Source: a virus. Taken from it: a stretch of 44,055 nucleotides of DNA. Position 1 is the stretch's first letter; each line of letters begins with the position of its first letter. The notes under the pieces are model-generated. The model was not told the origin of the DNA. It made no database searches and was given only the letters and a program-made list of their open reading frames with translations. The position numbers and the translations under genes are program-made. Shown piece after piece: positions 7,876 to 14,243 of this stretch. The stretch is taken from IMG/VR virus record IMGVR_UViG_3300028786_000002, positions 1 to 44,055 of that record; one strand, written 5' to 3'.

Positions 7876-8612
7876 GCCTGCACCTTGGCGGCTTTGCGCT
7901 TCGTCTCGCCCCACCAAAGTTCATCCGTTTTTATCACGTGCCGGCGGAATGCGTCCGATGACTTCTTCCACGCTTCCTCCAGCTTGGCCGATCCCTCATC
8001 CGACAGCGCGCGCATGTCCGCCTTCCAGTTGTCGTAACCTTCGGGAGCAGTTACCTCGGGCTGTTTCTTGCCAGCGCCGTTGCCGTCATCATCGATGCAT
8101 GCAGAGCGAGCAACGACGCCCGTGATGGCCTGGAAGGTCGCACCCTCCAAATAGGTCATCGTGGATTTGATCTGCTGCAGCGGGTTCTTCTGGCCCGAGG
8201 TATCCGGCGGTCCCTTCATCGAGACTTCCTCGCGGTGCCCGTCAGCGTGCTCAAGGATGCAAGTTACCTTGATGCCGTCCGTCTGGTCGGGGCTCCACCG
8301 AGCGTTCAGACCGTACTCGCCCAGCACGCGGTTGGTCGTGTTGACCAGATTGGCGAGCGACGAATAGTCGGAGCCGTACTGCTTGTTGAGCATGTCCTTG
8401 ACCACATCCGGCATGTTCTTCTTGAACATAGCGAACGCTGCGATGTAGGCGCGCTTCGCCTGCATAGCCCGCCAGCGCTCCTCCAGATCCATCAGCTCGC
8501 GCAGGTAGGCCATGTCCTTGCCCTGCTCGATGGCGATCTGCAGCATGTGCCGCGGCGTTGTCGCGGGCAGTGCCGTCACCGCATCGTCGGTTCGTTCAAC
8601 CATCGCGTTCAT
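7872..8612 (-). CDS. erf: ERF-family single-strand annealing protein
   Basis: A 246-residue recombinase. The ERF domain (about 20-165) includes AYIAAFAMFKKNMPDVVKDM, the block SSLANLVNTTNRVLGEYGL, VTCILEHADGHREE, and a TYLEGATFQAITGVV helix. The C-terminus is a helical tail. ERF proteins coat and anneal complementary single strands during phage recombination and genome circularisation. AGAGGCAAAGAG lies before the ATG at 8612. The upstream open frame to 8714 has no ribosome site. Confidence 0.92.
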   Translation of the reverse strand: MNAMVERTDDAVTALPATTPRHMLQIAIEQGKDMAYLRELMDLEERWRAMQAKRAYIAAFAMFKKNMPDVVKDMLNKQYGSDYSSLANLVNTTNRVLGEYGLNARWSPDQTDGIKVTCILEHADGHREEVSMKGPPDTSGQKNPLQQIKSTMTYLEGATFQAITGVVARSACIDDDGNGAGKKQPEVTAPEGYDNWKADMRALSDEGSAKLEEAWKKSSDAFRRHVIKTDELWWGETKRKAAKVQA

Positions 8613-8854
8613 GCTCTTTGCCTCTTTGCTCGTTCGACTCTCAGGTTCACCACTCCGACACGCCGGGCCATCCTCCGCTTGGCTTCTCGAAACTCCACCT
8701 CGGTTCGGCGCCACATCCGCAAGTAGTGGTCATCGCGCATGTCCAGCAAATCCCGAGCGCGCCAGTGAAAGCCGCCGCCCTGGAGATGCCAGCGCCAACG
8801 CCACTTGGCGACGTTGAGCGCGTTCTTCGCTGCAATGAATCCCGGAATGTTCAC
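8609..8854 (-). CDS. Small basic early protein
   Basis: An 81-residue, strongly basic protein rich in Trp and Arg (WRWRWHLQGG, REAKRRMARRVG), which may bind nucleic acid. It has ATGA overlaps with both neighbours, directly before the annealase gene. The function is unknown. Confidence 0.68.
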   Translation of the reverse strand: MNIPGFIAAKNALNVAKWRWRWHLQGGGFHWRARDLLDMRDDHYLRMWRRTEVEFREAKRRMARRVGVVNLRVERAKRQRA

Positions 8855-9018
8855 AGCTCACCCCATCGCGGCTGTCCGGCTTCATCCGCCGCCTGGTCTT
8901 CCCAGCAGGCGAACTTCGCGCGATGCTCCGCGTCAAACTCAACGTCGCCGTCATGTTCGATCTCAATCATGAGACGAACCCAGCGGCCGGTATCTGCATT
9001 CGTGATTGGATCGTTCAT
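8851..9018 (-). CDS. Small acidic early protein
   Basis: A 55-residue acidic protein (RWVRLMIEIEHDGDVEFDAE). GGAGAAAAGAGAAGG lies before the ATG at 9018. The opposite charge to the basic protein encoded next to it is notable, and the two could pair, but nothing in the sequence proves this. Confidence 0.65.
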   Translation of the reverse strand: MNDPITNADTGRWVRLMIEIEHDGDVEFDAEHRAKFACWEDQAADEAGQPRWGEL

Positions 9019-9041
9019 GGCCTTCTCTTTTCTCCAGAGTG

Positions 9042-9221
9042 CTATTTCTTTGCCCGGAATCTTTCGCCAACCCAATCTGCAGCGAATGCAAGGGCGGCGA
9101 TCACTGTGCAAGTGACGACTGTGTAAATGACATAGCGACCAGCGCCTAATGCAAGCATCACAGAGAAGACCAGCACGAAAAACGCAGCCAGCTTTATGAA
9201 ACAAATCTTCCCTTCACTCAT
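9042..9221 (-). CDS. 59-residue two-pass membrane protein
   Basis: The product has two hydrophobic stretches (LAAFFVLVFSVMLALGAG and VVTCTVIAALAFAADW) joined by a short loop, and a basic C-terminus, so both ends should face the cytoplasm. It may be an exclusion or early membrane protein. The family is not recognised. Confidence 0.62.
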   Translation of the reverse strand: MSEGKICFIKLAAFFVLVFSVMLALGAGRYVIYTVVTCTVIAALAFAADWVGERFRAKK

Positions 9222-9319
9222 GTTGCACTCCCGAAAATGACCGTCGCGCGATGGGTATAACTGCTTGGTAGAGCTGCATCACCACGGCCTGTCGCGGTTA
9301 GTTGGTGGTCGGGGGCCAC

Positions 9320-9514
9320 TCACGACTGACGCCCCTGCTGCTTGCGCAGCTCGATCCAAGCCTGCTGAATCAGGTTCGCATCCTCGACAGTCACGTACTG
9401 GTTGCAGCCGTCCTGGCCAATCGCATTGCATCCGGCAAAGATCCTCGTGGACAGAGCCGATAGCTTCGTCAGCAGGTCGCCCTTTGCAGCATTCAATTCA
9501 GTGACTTCACCCAT
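9320..9514 (-). CDS. Small early protein
   Basis: A 64-residue protein. The N-terminal GEVTELNAAKGDLLTKLSAL resembles short phage proteins annotated as unknown. A GAGTGAATC site precedes the ATG. The 98 bp downstream, up to the membrane gene at 9221, hold only a doubtful 21-codon frame. Confidence 0.65.
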   Translation of the reverse strand: MGEVTELNAAKGDLLTKLSALSTRIFAGCNAIGQDGCNQYVTVEDANLIQQAWIELRKQQGRQS

Positions 9515-9537
9515 GATTCACTCCGTTCGTGAGAGCG

Positions 9538-9774
9538 CTACTCAGCGTCTCGTTCCAATGTTTCGACACGAGCCTCAAGCGCAATGATCTTGTTGATTGC
9601 GTCCATGAATGCATCGTCGCTGTTTCGCCATACGCGAAACTGTTCGCGGTTCTCGTCATCGTTGCTGTCGCGATACGTCTGAGGCGCCTCGGACTTACCG
9701 GGCGCAAGGCGACGAAACCGCTCGTAGTACAGGTCCGCGATGGCCTCGAATTGATAAAGTGCGTCTCTGCTCAC
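9538..9774 (-). CDS. Small early protein, helical C-terminus
   Basis: A 78-residue charged protein. Residues 1-30 suggest helix (LYQFEAIADLYYERFRRL) and the end is a coiled coil (INKIIALEARVETLERD). The function is unknown. Confidence 0.68.
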   Translation of the reverse strand: MSRDALYQFEAIADLYYERFRRLAPGKSEAPQTYRDSNDDENREQFRVWRNSDDAFMDAINKIIALEARVETLERDAE

Positions 9775-9791
9775 GTCGCGCTCCGGGAGTG

Positions 9792-10112
9792 CTACGCGTC
9801 GTGCGCGTTGCCGAAATCGCCGAATACAGTCGGGCAGCGCTCTTGCTTGGGGTCCATCGCTCGCGCCTCAGCAATGGCCGCACCGGCACTCTCAAATTCA
9901 GCCGCACCGTGGTAGCGCGGGCTCCATTTTCCTTCCGGAGTCAGCCACTCCGAATTGTTGCTGTCGAAAACGTTAAACCAATTTGCTTCGCTCATAGGTC
10001 CTCTCCCACTGCCGTTGCAGTTCTTGCACGTTTCAACTCGATCAGGCTCAGGCGCATTCTGGTGGCCGAACTCAATCTTCCCGTCGCCGTGACAACTTTC
10101 GCAGACATGCAT
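9792..10112 (-). CDS. DnaJ-type zinc-knuckle protein with a possible internal start
   Basis: A 106-residue protein. Residues 4-37 carry two CxxCxGxG repeats (CESCHGDG and CKNCNGSG), the zinc-binding pattern of DnaJ. From Met40 onward the sequence is unrelated (NWFNVFDSNNSEWLTPEG). A strong GGGAGAGG lies just before that internal ATG at 9995, while the first ATG has only a weak site, so a separate 66-residue product may also be made. Confidence 0.68.
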   Translation of the reverse strand: MHVCESCHGDGKIEFGHQNAPEPDRVETCKNCNGSGRGPMSEANWFNVFDSNNSEWLTPEGKWSPRYHGAAEFESAGAAIAEARAMDPKQERCPTVFGDFGNAHDA

Positions 10113-10143
10113 GTGTCGATACTCAGGGTGTGATTTGTGCGAA

Positions 10144-10386
10144 CTACTCGTTGTCGGCGATGGGGCCGCAGTCGCAGGCGGCCTTGGTCTTGTGACCGGC
10201 GCTGCAGTACGGGGCGCCGTCGTAGTTGTCGTTGATCTGCTCCAGCGCCTTCAGCGTCGCGTTGTGGAACGCGTACGATGCGGTGCCGAGGGAATACATG
10301 TCGCGGCCCTGGATGCACCGGCGCCGTGCCTCGACATAACCGTGCTTCTCGAAGAGCTGCTGCGCGCTGTCTTGGTAGATGCTCAT
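10144..10386 (-). CDS. Small early protein with Cys-rich tail
   Basis: An 80-residue protein. The helical N-terminus (QDSAQQLFEKHGYVEARRR) is followed by a Cys/His end (YCSAGHKTKAACDCG). The ATG at 10386 has GAGAG nine bases before it. The function is unknown. Confidence 0.68.
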   Translation of the reverse strand: MSIYQDSAQQLFEKHGYVEARRRCIQGRDMYSLGTASYAFHNATLKALEQINDNYDGAPYCSAGHKTKAACDCGPIADNE

Positions 10387-10402
10387 GGGTAGTGCTCTCG
10401 AT

Positions 10403-10585
10403 CTACGAGCGGACGTAGCGGCTAGTTGGAACGTGTTCCAATTGTTTGGAACAGCGGTCGCACTTGTCGTCAGCGCTGAAGCGCTGATCGCCGTGGACGG
10501 GGTTCGATTCGAGCTCCGGTTTGCACTCGACACAGAACAGGTAACCGAGCTGGTTAACGTGCGCGAGAACTGGTGCGTGCCACAT
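10403..10585 (-). CDS. First gene of the leftward operon, zinc-ribbon-like
   Basis: A 60-residue protein with two Cys pairs (CVEC and CDRC) about 23 residues apart, as in a small zinc ribbon. The frame is open to an ATG at 10648, but that codon lies inside the -10 box of PL, so it cannot be used on the PL transcript. AGGAGAG eight bases before the ATG at 10585 decides the start. In lambda this place holds the N antiterminator. This protein is not basic like N, so an N-like role is not supported. Confidence 0.75.
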   Translation of the reverse strand: MWHAPVLAHVNQLGYLFCVECKPELESNPVHGDQRFSADDKCDRCSKQLEHVPTSRYVRS

Positions 10586-10644
10586 GCGATTCACTCTCCT
10601 ATCTGCGGTTGGCTGCGTCTGGTTGCTTGCCGTCGATGGGAGAG

Positions 10645-10673
10645 ACATTAACGGTTCACGCGTTAGCTGTCAA
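10645..10673 (-). promoter_or_regulatory. PL promoter of the leftward early operon
   Basis: On the minus strand, TTGACA (10673-10668) and TAATGT (10650-10645) are 17 bp apart, close to sigma-70 consensus. Both boxes are covered by the two operators 10649-10665 and 10671-10687. Transcription should begin near 10638, leaving about 50 bases of leader before the ATG at 10585. Confidence 0.88.
10649..10665. promoter_or_regulatory. Repressor operator OL-a (17 bp)
   Basis: TAACGGTTCACGCGTTA, a 17-bp near-palindrome with TAACG/CGTTA arms. It overlaps the -10 box of PL. The same pattern recurs at 10671, 11174 and 11198. Confidence 0.82.
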
Positions 10674-10687
10674 CGGTTTGTGCGTTA
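10671..10687. promoter_or_regulatory. Repressor operator OL-b (17 bp)
   Basis: CAACGGTTTGTGCGTTA, 22 bp centre-to-centre from OL-a and overlapping the -35 box of PL. It differs by one base from OR-b at 11198-11214. Confidence 0.85.
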
Positions 10688-10706
10688 ATTCTTTTTGGGC
10701 ACAAAA

Positions 10707-10728
10707 AACCCGGCACTGAGGCCGGGTT
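10707..10728 (-). terminator. Rho-independent terminator of the repressor gene
   Basis: On the minus strand an 8-bp perfect stem (AACCCGGC / GCCGGGTT) with a 6-base loop is followed by a T run. It lies 24 bp after the repressor stop and separates the repressor transcript from PL. Confidence 0.9.
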
Positions 10729-10751
10729 AGGTCAAGCGGGGCGGGGCGGCT

Positions 10752-11150
10752 CTAGGCGCGCTTGGTGCGTTCCTTCTCGGAAGCCATATCGGCGGCCTGC
10801 TTTTGCAGCAGCTCACCCCGAGCCGCGCGCAGCACGATCTGGCGGCCTGTTTCGTCCAGGTCTTCGCAGATGTCGAATATTTCCCGCATCAGCGGGTCCT
10901 TGGATAGCGGGTATTTCGGCTTTCTGCCGGTCAAGAGCCAATCGACCGAGACTTCGCCGCGCAGCGCGAGATCGCGACACGTAGCTATCTCAGGTAATCC
11001 CTCACCATGAAACCAGCGAGCCACTGACCCCTGGCTCATATCCAGCAGGACGGCTATGCCGTTCTGGCTGATCGGCAAGTCCTGTTCCCGCATCGCCTCA
11101 GTGAGACGGCGCCAGAACGCAGACGGCTCGGATTCGGCTTTTCTACCCAT
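10752..11150 (-). CDS. cI: cI-type prophage repressor without a peptidase domain
   Basis: A 132-residue DNA-binding protein. Residues about 24-60 form an XRE-type helix-turn-helix (ISQNGIAVLLDMSQGSVARW), followed by VDWLLTG, typical of phage repressors. The remainder is a short helical C-terminus (SKDPLMREIFDICEDLDE). No LexA/S24 autocleavage domain is present, so classical RecA-driven cleavage is not expected. The gene is divergent from cro, with two operators between them. The frame runs upstream to 11483, but only the ATG at 11150 lies downstream of the operator region. Confidence 0.88.
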   Translation of the reverse strand: MGRKAESEPSAFWRRLTEAMREQDLPISQNGIAVLLDMSQGSVARWFHGEGLPEIATCRDLALRGEVSVDWLLTGRKPKYPLSKDPLMREIFDICEDLDETGRQIVLRAARGELLQKQAADMASEKERTKRA

Positions 11151-11170
11151 GCCAACACTGTGCCGCAGCC

Positions 11171-11200
11171 CATTAACGGACCCGGCGTTGACGACATCAA
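11171..11200 (-). promoter_or_regulatory. PRM-like promoter of the repressor gene
   Basis: On the minus strand, TTGATG (11200-11195) and TTAATG (11176-11171) are 18 bp apart. Both elements touch the operators, as expected for an autoregulated repressor promoter. The box match is moderate. Confidence 0.6.
11174..11190. promoter_or_regulatory. Repressor operator OR-a (17 bp)
   Basis: TAACGGACCCGGCGTTG fits the TAACG-7-CGTTA operator with one arm change. It overlaps the -35 box of PR and the -10 box of PRM. Confidence 0.75.
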
Positions 11201-11217
11201 CAGTTTGTGCGTTAATC
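11188..11217 (+). promoter_or_regulatory. PR promoter of cro and the rightward operon
   Basis: TTGACG (11188-11193) with GTTAAT (11211-11216) at 17 bp, or TTAATC at 18 bp. Transcription would start at about 11223-11224, that is, on the A of the cro ATG, so the cro message may be leaderless. No ribosome site is seen before that ATG. Confidence 0.72.
11198..11214. promoter_or_regulatory. Repressor operator OR-b (17 bp)
   Basis: CAACAGTTTGTGCGTTA, 24 bp centre-to-centre from OR-a and overlapping the -10 box of PR. It is almost identical to OL-b at 10671-10687. Confidence 0.85.
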
Positions 11218-11223
11218 AACCGC

Positions 11224-11466
11224 ATGAGCAAAGAAGCGTTGATGGAGGCTTGCAAGTCGGTCGGTGGGCAGACCGCTTTGGCGCGATGTCTCGGTTTGAA
11301 ATCACAGGGCACGGTTTCTGGCTGGCTCGCAGCCAAGCGAGTCCCGGCTGAGAGAGTCCTCGCCATTGAAGAAGTGTCCGGCGTCTCTCGCCATCGCTTG
11401 CGACCTGACTTGTATCCGCTGGAGACCAGCGCCCCGCCGACCGTCACCAGACGCAAGCGCGCGTGA
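11224..11466 (+). CDS. cro: Cro/YdaS-like regulator
   Basis: An 80-residue protein with the YdaS/Cro-like helix-turn-helix: GGQTALARCLGLKSQGTVSG, then VPAERVLAIEEVSGVSRHRL and RPDLYP. Such proteins repress the repressor promoter and start lytic growth. The start is taken as the ATG at 11224 (SKEALMEACK follows), the family's usual beginning. It lies at or next to the predicted transcription start, so leaderless translation is likely. The C-terminus is basic. Confidence 0.85.
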   Translation: MSKEALMEACKSVGGQTALARCLGLKSQGTVSGWLAAKRVPAERVLAIEEVSGVSRHRLRPDLYPLETSAPPTVTRRKRA

Positions 11467-11629
11467 GCCTTTCCCTTGACCATTTTTATTAGACCTTCTT
11501 CGTTGTGCTGCTAAGTCGCGGCAAGAAGGTATGACCAACAAGTGAGGCACGCAACCATGCGGTGCATCAGTCGAAAGATTTAACAGTGTTCGCATTGTTG
11601 TTTTGGAAATTGCGTAGAGCGACAACCGA

Positions 11630-11797
11630 ATGAAATTTCCTTCAGTGGTTCTCCGCAACTGTGACGAAACGCTCATTTTTAAGGGCTTTGTGCTGAAAAA
11701 TCCTAGTCGCAACGTGCGCAATGTAAACAGATTTTTATCTGCGTTGCAGTCGATGCGACTTAACGAGGGAAATTTTGTAGAGAAGACACCTTCATGA
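11630..11797 (+). CDS. 55-residue hypothetical protein before the HNH gene
   Basis: A frame of 55 codons, closed upstream by a TAG at 11615 and ending in an ATGA overlap with the HNH gene. The product looks protein-like (KFPSVVLRNCDETLIFKGF, helical NVNRFLSALQSMRLNEG). The local base composition is more AT-rich than in neighbouring genes, which it shares with the HNH gene. The ribosome site is weak. The function is unknown. Confidence 0.45.
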   Translation: MKFPSVVLRNCDETLIFKGFVLKNPSRNVRNVNRFLSALQSMRLNEGNFVEKTPS

Positions 11798-12246
11798 ATG
11801 GTGTTCGTTTGGATCTCTCTGACATAAGGGAGCGTGTTCGCGGCTCTTACTACTACGAGTGCCGCAGTAGGCATCGTTTGGAAAAAGCGAGAGAGCACGG
11901 CTTCAGATGGATTCCATGCGAATCCTGCGGACGTGAATATCAGAGACCGTTTTCTTTTTTCCGCGGCAAGAATTGGCATGGACCAGGTAACGGTCGATGC
12001 ATGCCGTGTGAAGCCGGGGCAAGACTTGCGAGCGGCCTCGCGCATGGGTTGGTAGCGAGGGCAATCAAATCAGGACTCATGCAGCGACCTGATACGCAGG
12101 AATGCGTTGATTGCGGAAATCAAGCGACGGCATTCGACCATCGCGATTACGAACTCCCTCTAGTCGTAGAGCCTGTTTGCAATAGCTGCAATCGCCGGCG
12201 TGGTCCAGCCGAGCCCTTCCGTACTCGACTGAGGGCAGTCAAATGA
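11794..12246 (+). CDS. HNH-type endonuclease-like protein
   Basis: A 150-residue protein with two Cys-based units. CESCG at 40-44 and CMPC at about 71-74 form one. The second is an HNH-like finger near 108-135: CVDCGNQATAFDHRDY, then CNSCNRRRG. The DHRDY segment holds the position of the first catalytic His in HNH nucleases. It may be a mobile nuclease or a phage DNA-processing enzyme. It overlaps both neighbours by ATGA and is AT-richer than the surrounding genes, suggesting later acquisition. Confidence 0.72.
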   Translation: MNGVRLDLSDIRERVRGSYYYECRSRHRLEKAREHGFRWIPCESCGREYQRPFSFFRGKNWHGPGNGRCMPCEAGARLASGLAHGLVARAIKSGLMQRPDTQECVDCGNQATAFDHRDYELPLVVEPVCNSCNRRRGPAEPFRTRLRAVK

Positions 12247-12437
12247 AACCTCAGACCGAACAGATCAAGCGCCATCTAGTCGCCCACAACAGCATCACGC
12301 CGCTTGAGGCGCTGAAGAAATACGGCTGCCTACGTTTGGCCAGTCGAATATTTGAATTGAAGGAAGCCGGCTTCCACGTGATCCGCACGATGGTGAGCCG
12401 CAATGGGAAGCGCTATGCGCGCTACGTGCAGGGATGA
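12243..12437 (+). CDS. HTH_39-type small DNA-binding protein
   Basis: A 64-residue protein that matches the phage helix-turn-helix family HTH_39: TEQIKRHLVAHNSITPLEAL, then KYGCLRLASRIFELKEAGF. These proteins commonly sit before phage replication genes and probably bind DNA. It has ATGA overlaps at both ends. Confidence 0.82.
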   Translation: MKPQTEQIKRHLVAHNSITPLEALKKYGCLRLASRIFELKEAGFHVIRTMVSRNGKRYARYVQG

Positions 12438-12556
12438 GGAAGTTTGAGCAGCCGACTGGACTCGGGCCGGTTACCGGCCAGTCGGCGCTCATGAGCGGAA
12501 CGTCGCCGCTCGGATCGCGAAACGCATTATGCAGCCAAAAGGTTGCATTCGTCTAA
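12434..12556 (+). CDS. 40-residue protein bridging HTH_39 and the initiator
   Basis: A small frame whose ATG overlaps the HTH_39 stop (ATGA) and whose TAA overlaps the next ATG (TAATG at 12554-12558). The double junction is strong evidence of translation and supports 12556 as the start of the initiator. The product (MRKFEQPTGLGPVTG...) has no recognisable fold. A 9-bp inverted repeat lies within it. Confidence 0.5.
   Translation: MRKFEQPTGLGPVTGQSALMSGTSPLGSRNALCSQKVAFV
12451..12486. repeat. Inverted repeat ahead of the initiator gene
   Basis: GCCGACTGG (12451-12459) and CCAGTCGGC (12478-12486) are perfect arms, with a second CCGG-TTA-CCGG stem inside. It could fold into a long hairpin in the message or act as a protein-binding site. 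There is no T run, so it is not an intrinsic terminator. Confidence 0.7.
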
Positions 12557-13359
12557 TGGCCGGCTACGTCCCGCTGTTCGATTCTGTTCTCGACGGCACG
12601 CTGTTCGGGAAGTGGCCGCACACAGGCATATGGGTTTGCCTGCTGTCCCAGGTCGATAAGCATGGCGTCATCGACATGAACCCCAACCTGCTGGCGGCGA
12701 AGATCGGTGTCCCTGTCGATCTGTTGCAGTCCTGCATTCAGGATTTCATGAAGCCCGACCCTGGCAGCCGCACCAAGGACAACGACGGGCGCAGGCTTGA
12801 GCTGATCGACCCTGACGGAAGAGACTGGGGTTGGAGAGTCATCAACCACGTCAAGTATCGCGAGAAGGCCAGGAAGCAGCAGCACCAGCAGGCAGCCACG
12901 GAAACAGGCCGTGATGCTGAGCGGAAGAGGAAGGAAAGGGATGTCCCGCTAAGTCCGGATATGTCCGGCGGTGTCCGGCCCTCAGACACAACGCAACGCA
13001 TCTCAGACGCAGACACAAACGCAGACACAAACACAACGCAAGAGGCGCCGCCTGCTGGCGAGAGTTTGCCGAAGGTCAGAACGCCGGCAGGGGAAATGGC
13101 AATCGCCCTGCGAGACCTCGGGGTAACCGTCACCAGCATGGACGAGACCCTGGCAGCGTGGGTACGTGACGGCTTCACGGTGCATCAACTCACGGAAGCC
13201 ACCGGACTCGCCAGGATGCGCAAGCCATACCCCGAGCGCATCCCTGCGGCCTACATCGATCCCATTTTGCGCAAGCCGCAGAAGCCTCCCATGAAGCAGC
13301 TCGACCGTGTGACGTGGAGACCACCACCCGAGGAAGAGGCTGCCAGTGTTTCAAAGTGA
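12556..13359 (+). CDS. Phage replication initiator, O-like
   Basis: A 267-residue protein. The N-terminal winged-helix part (AGYVPLFDSVLDGTLFGKW, then LAAKIGVPVDLLQSCIQDF) and the basic KYREKARKQQHQQ segment are typical of phage origin-binding or primosome proteins. A polar linker (about 140-175) is encoded by repetitive DNA, and a helical C-terminal domain follows. It should recognise the phage origin and recruit a helicase or loader. The ATG at 12556 is favoured over 12529 because of the TAATG junction and family-like N-terminus. Confidence 0.75.
   Translation: MAGYVPLFDSVLDGTLFGKWPHTGIWVCLLSQVDKHGVIDMNPNLLAAKIGVPVDLLQSCIQDFMKPDPGSRTKDNDGRRLELIDPDGRDWGWRVINHVKYREKARKQQHQQAATETGRDAERKRKERDVPLSPDMSGGVRPSDTTQRISDADTNADTNTTQEAPPAGESLPKVRTPAGEMAIALRDLGVTVTSMDETLAAWVRDGFTVHQLTEATGLARMRKPYPERIPAAYIDPILRKPQKPPMKQLDRVTWRPPPEEEAASVSK
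12983..13032. repeat. Iteron-like repeats, candidate replication origin
   Basis: The 12-mer GCAGACACAAAC occurs twice in direct tandem (13009-13020, 13021-13032), and a related CAGACACAAC lies at 12983-12992. They sit in the linker-coding part of the initiator gene, as the lambda origin does within O. The repeats are short, so they may be only low-complexity coding sequence. Confidence 0.45.
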
Positions 13360-13798
13360 ATTCGACCAGTTCAAAGCGCTCATGAGCGATCTGTGTACGG
13401 CCTTCAACCGGCCTTACACGGATGACGTGGTGCGGGTGTTCTGGGAAGCGCTAAAGGGTTATCCACTGGCGCAGATGCGGGTGCGGATGAAGGTCGCAGC
13501 CGGCACGCTGAAGAAATTCCCGACGCCGCTTGACCTGACTCCGGAACCTGAGCCACCTCGGCACGATCCGGGCGAGCAATCGATCTTCGATCAACTGGCC
13601 GACTTCGCGCTTCGCACAAAGCCGCTCACACCTCGGCAGTGGCGAGGCTGGACGTTCATCTACCGCGGCAATAGTGGCGGTCCTGGCATCAAGCCGAGTG
13701 CTGATTTCGCGGTCACTGGCCTGATCATTCCGCCGGATGGCGACGCGCCAGGATACCGGATCATGGTCGAGGACATGCAGCTGGAATACGCCGCGTGA
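13346..13798 (+). CDS. Replication-associated protein, possible helicase loader
   Basis: A 150-residue protein overlapping the initiator by 14 bp. Its N-terminal half (VFWEALKGYPLAQMRVRMK, then KKFPTPLDLTPE) resembles the helical part of phage replication proteins that follow O-type initiators, such as helicase loaders. No Walker motif is present. The assignment rests on position and this pattern. Confidence 0.55.
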   Translation: MFQSEFDQFKALMSDLCTAFNRPYTDDVVRVFWEALKGYPLAQMRVRMKVAAGTLKKFPTPLDLTPEPEPPRHDPGEQSIFDQLADFALRTKPLTPRQWRGWTFIYRGNSGGPGIKPSADFAVTGLIIPPDGDAPGYRIMVEDMQLEYAA

Positions 13799-14133
13799 CA
13801 GGTGGGTACTTCACCACACCGAGAGAACCCATGGGGAAACAGCGCTACGGCAAGCCCGATTCGAATCATCACGACGTGATCGGCTGGTATGAGGATCTTG
13901 GTTGCAAGGTATGTGACACGAAGGATGTCGGGCTTGGATTTCCGGATCTTGTGGTCGGCGCTGCGGGGATCACCGATGTGGTCGAGGTGAAGAGCGATGA
14001 GGGCAAGCTGCGACCGTCTCAGGAGCTTTTCGTAGCGGCGTGGCGCGGCAGTGCGGTGCGAATCGTGCGCACGCGAGAGGATGTCATTGAACACGTGATG
14101 CACATGCGGTCCAGAGCACGGCGGGCAGCGTGA
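13795..14133 (+). CDS. PD-(D/E)XK (VRR-NUC-like) nuclease
   Basis: A protein of 112 residues from the GTG at 13795 (GTGA overlap), or 100 from the ATG at 13831. The core is DVGLGFPDLVVG followed by VVEVKSDEGKLRPSQ, the Asp...Glu-x-Lys arrangement of VRR-NUC or resolvase-type nucleases. It probably cleaves branched DNA made in replication or recombination. Confidence 0.78.
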   Translation: MTGGYFTTPREPMGKQRYGKPDSNHHDVIGWYEDLGCKVCDTKDVGLGFPDLVVGAAGITDVVEVKSDEGKLRPSQELFVAAWRGSAVRIVRTREDVIEHVMHMRSRARRAA

Positions 14134-14243
14134 TCGCATTTCTCGCCAGCCTCGGCTTTCTCTGCCTGATCGCTCTGGTAATGGTTGCCATTGGCTTCGT
14201 CGCTTTGTTGCTTGCGATAGCTGTACGTGAGGCTGGTTCATGA
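14130..14243 (+). CDS. 37-residue membrane peptide
   Basis: A short gene placed exactly between a GTGA and an ATGA overlap. Nearly the whole product is a hydrophobic helix (LCLIALVMVAIGFVALLLAI) with a short basic/acidic tail. It lies directly before Q. The role is unknown. A holin-like function is possible but unproven. Confidence 0.6.
   Translation: MIAFLASLGFLCLIALVMVAIGFVALLLAIAVREAGS

Noticed and set aside
9214-9279. Minus-strand 21-codon frame ending in an ATGAGTGA overlap with the membrane gene
   Set aside because: Too short to judge. The overlap with the next start is the only support and there is no clear ribosome site.
11302-12045. Long minus-strand frame of 247 codons opposite cro and the HNH gene
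   Set aside because: It runs antisense to well-supported genes, and its composition is not protein-like.
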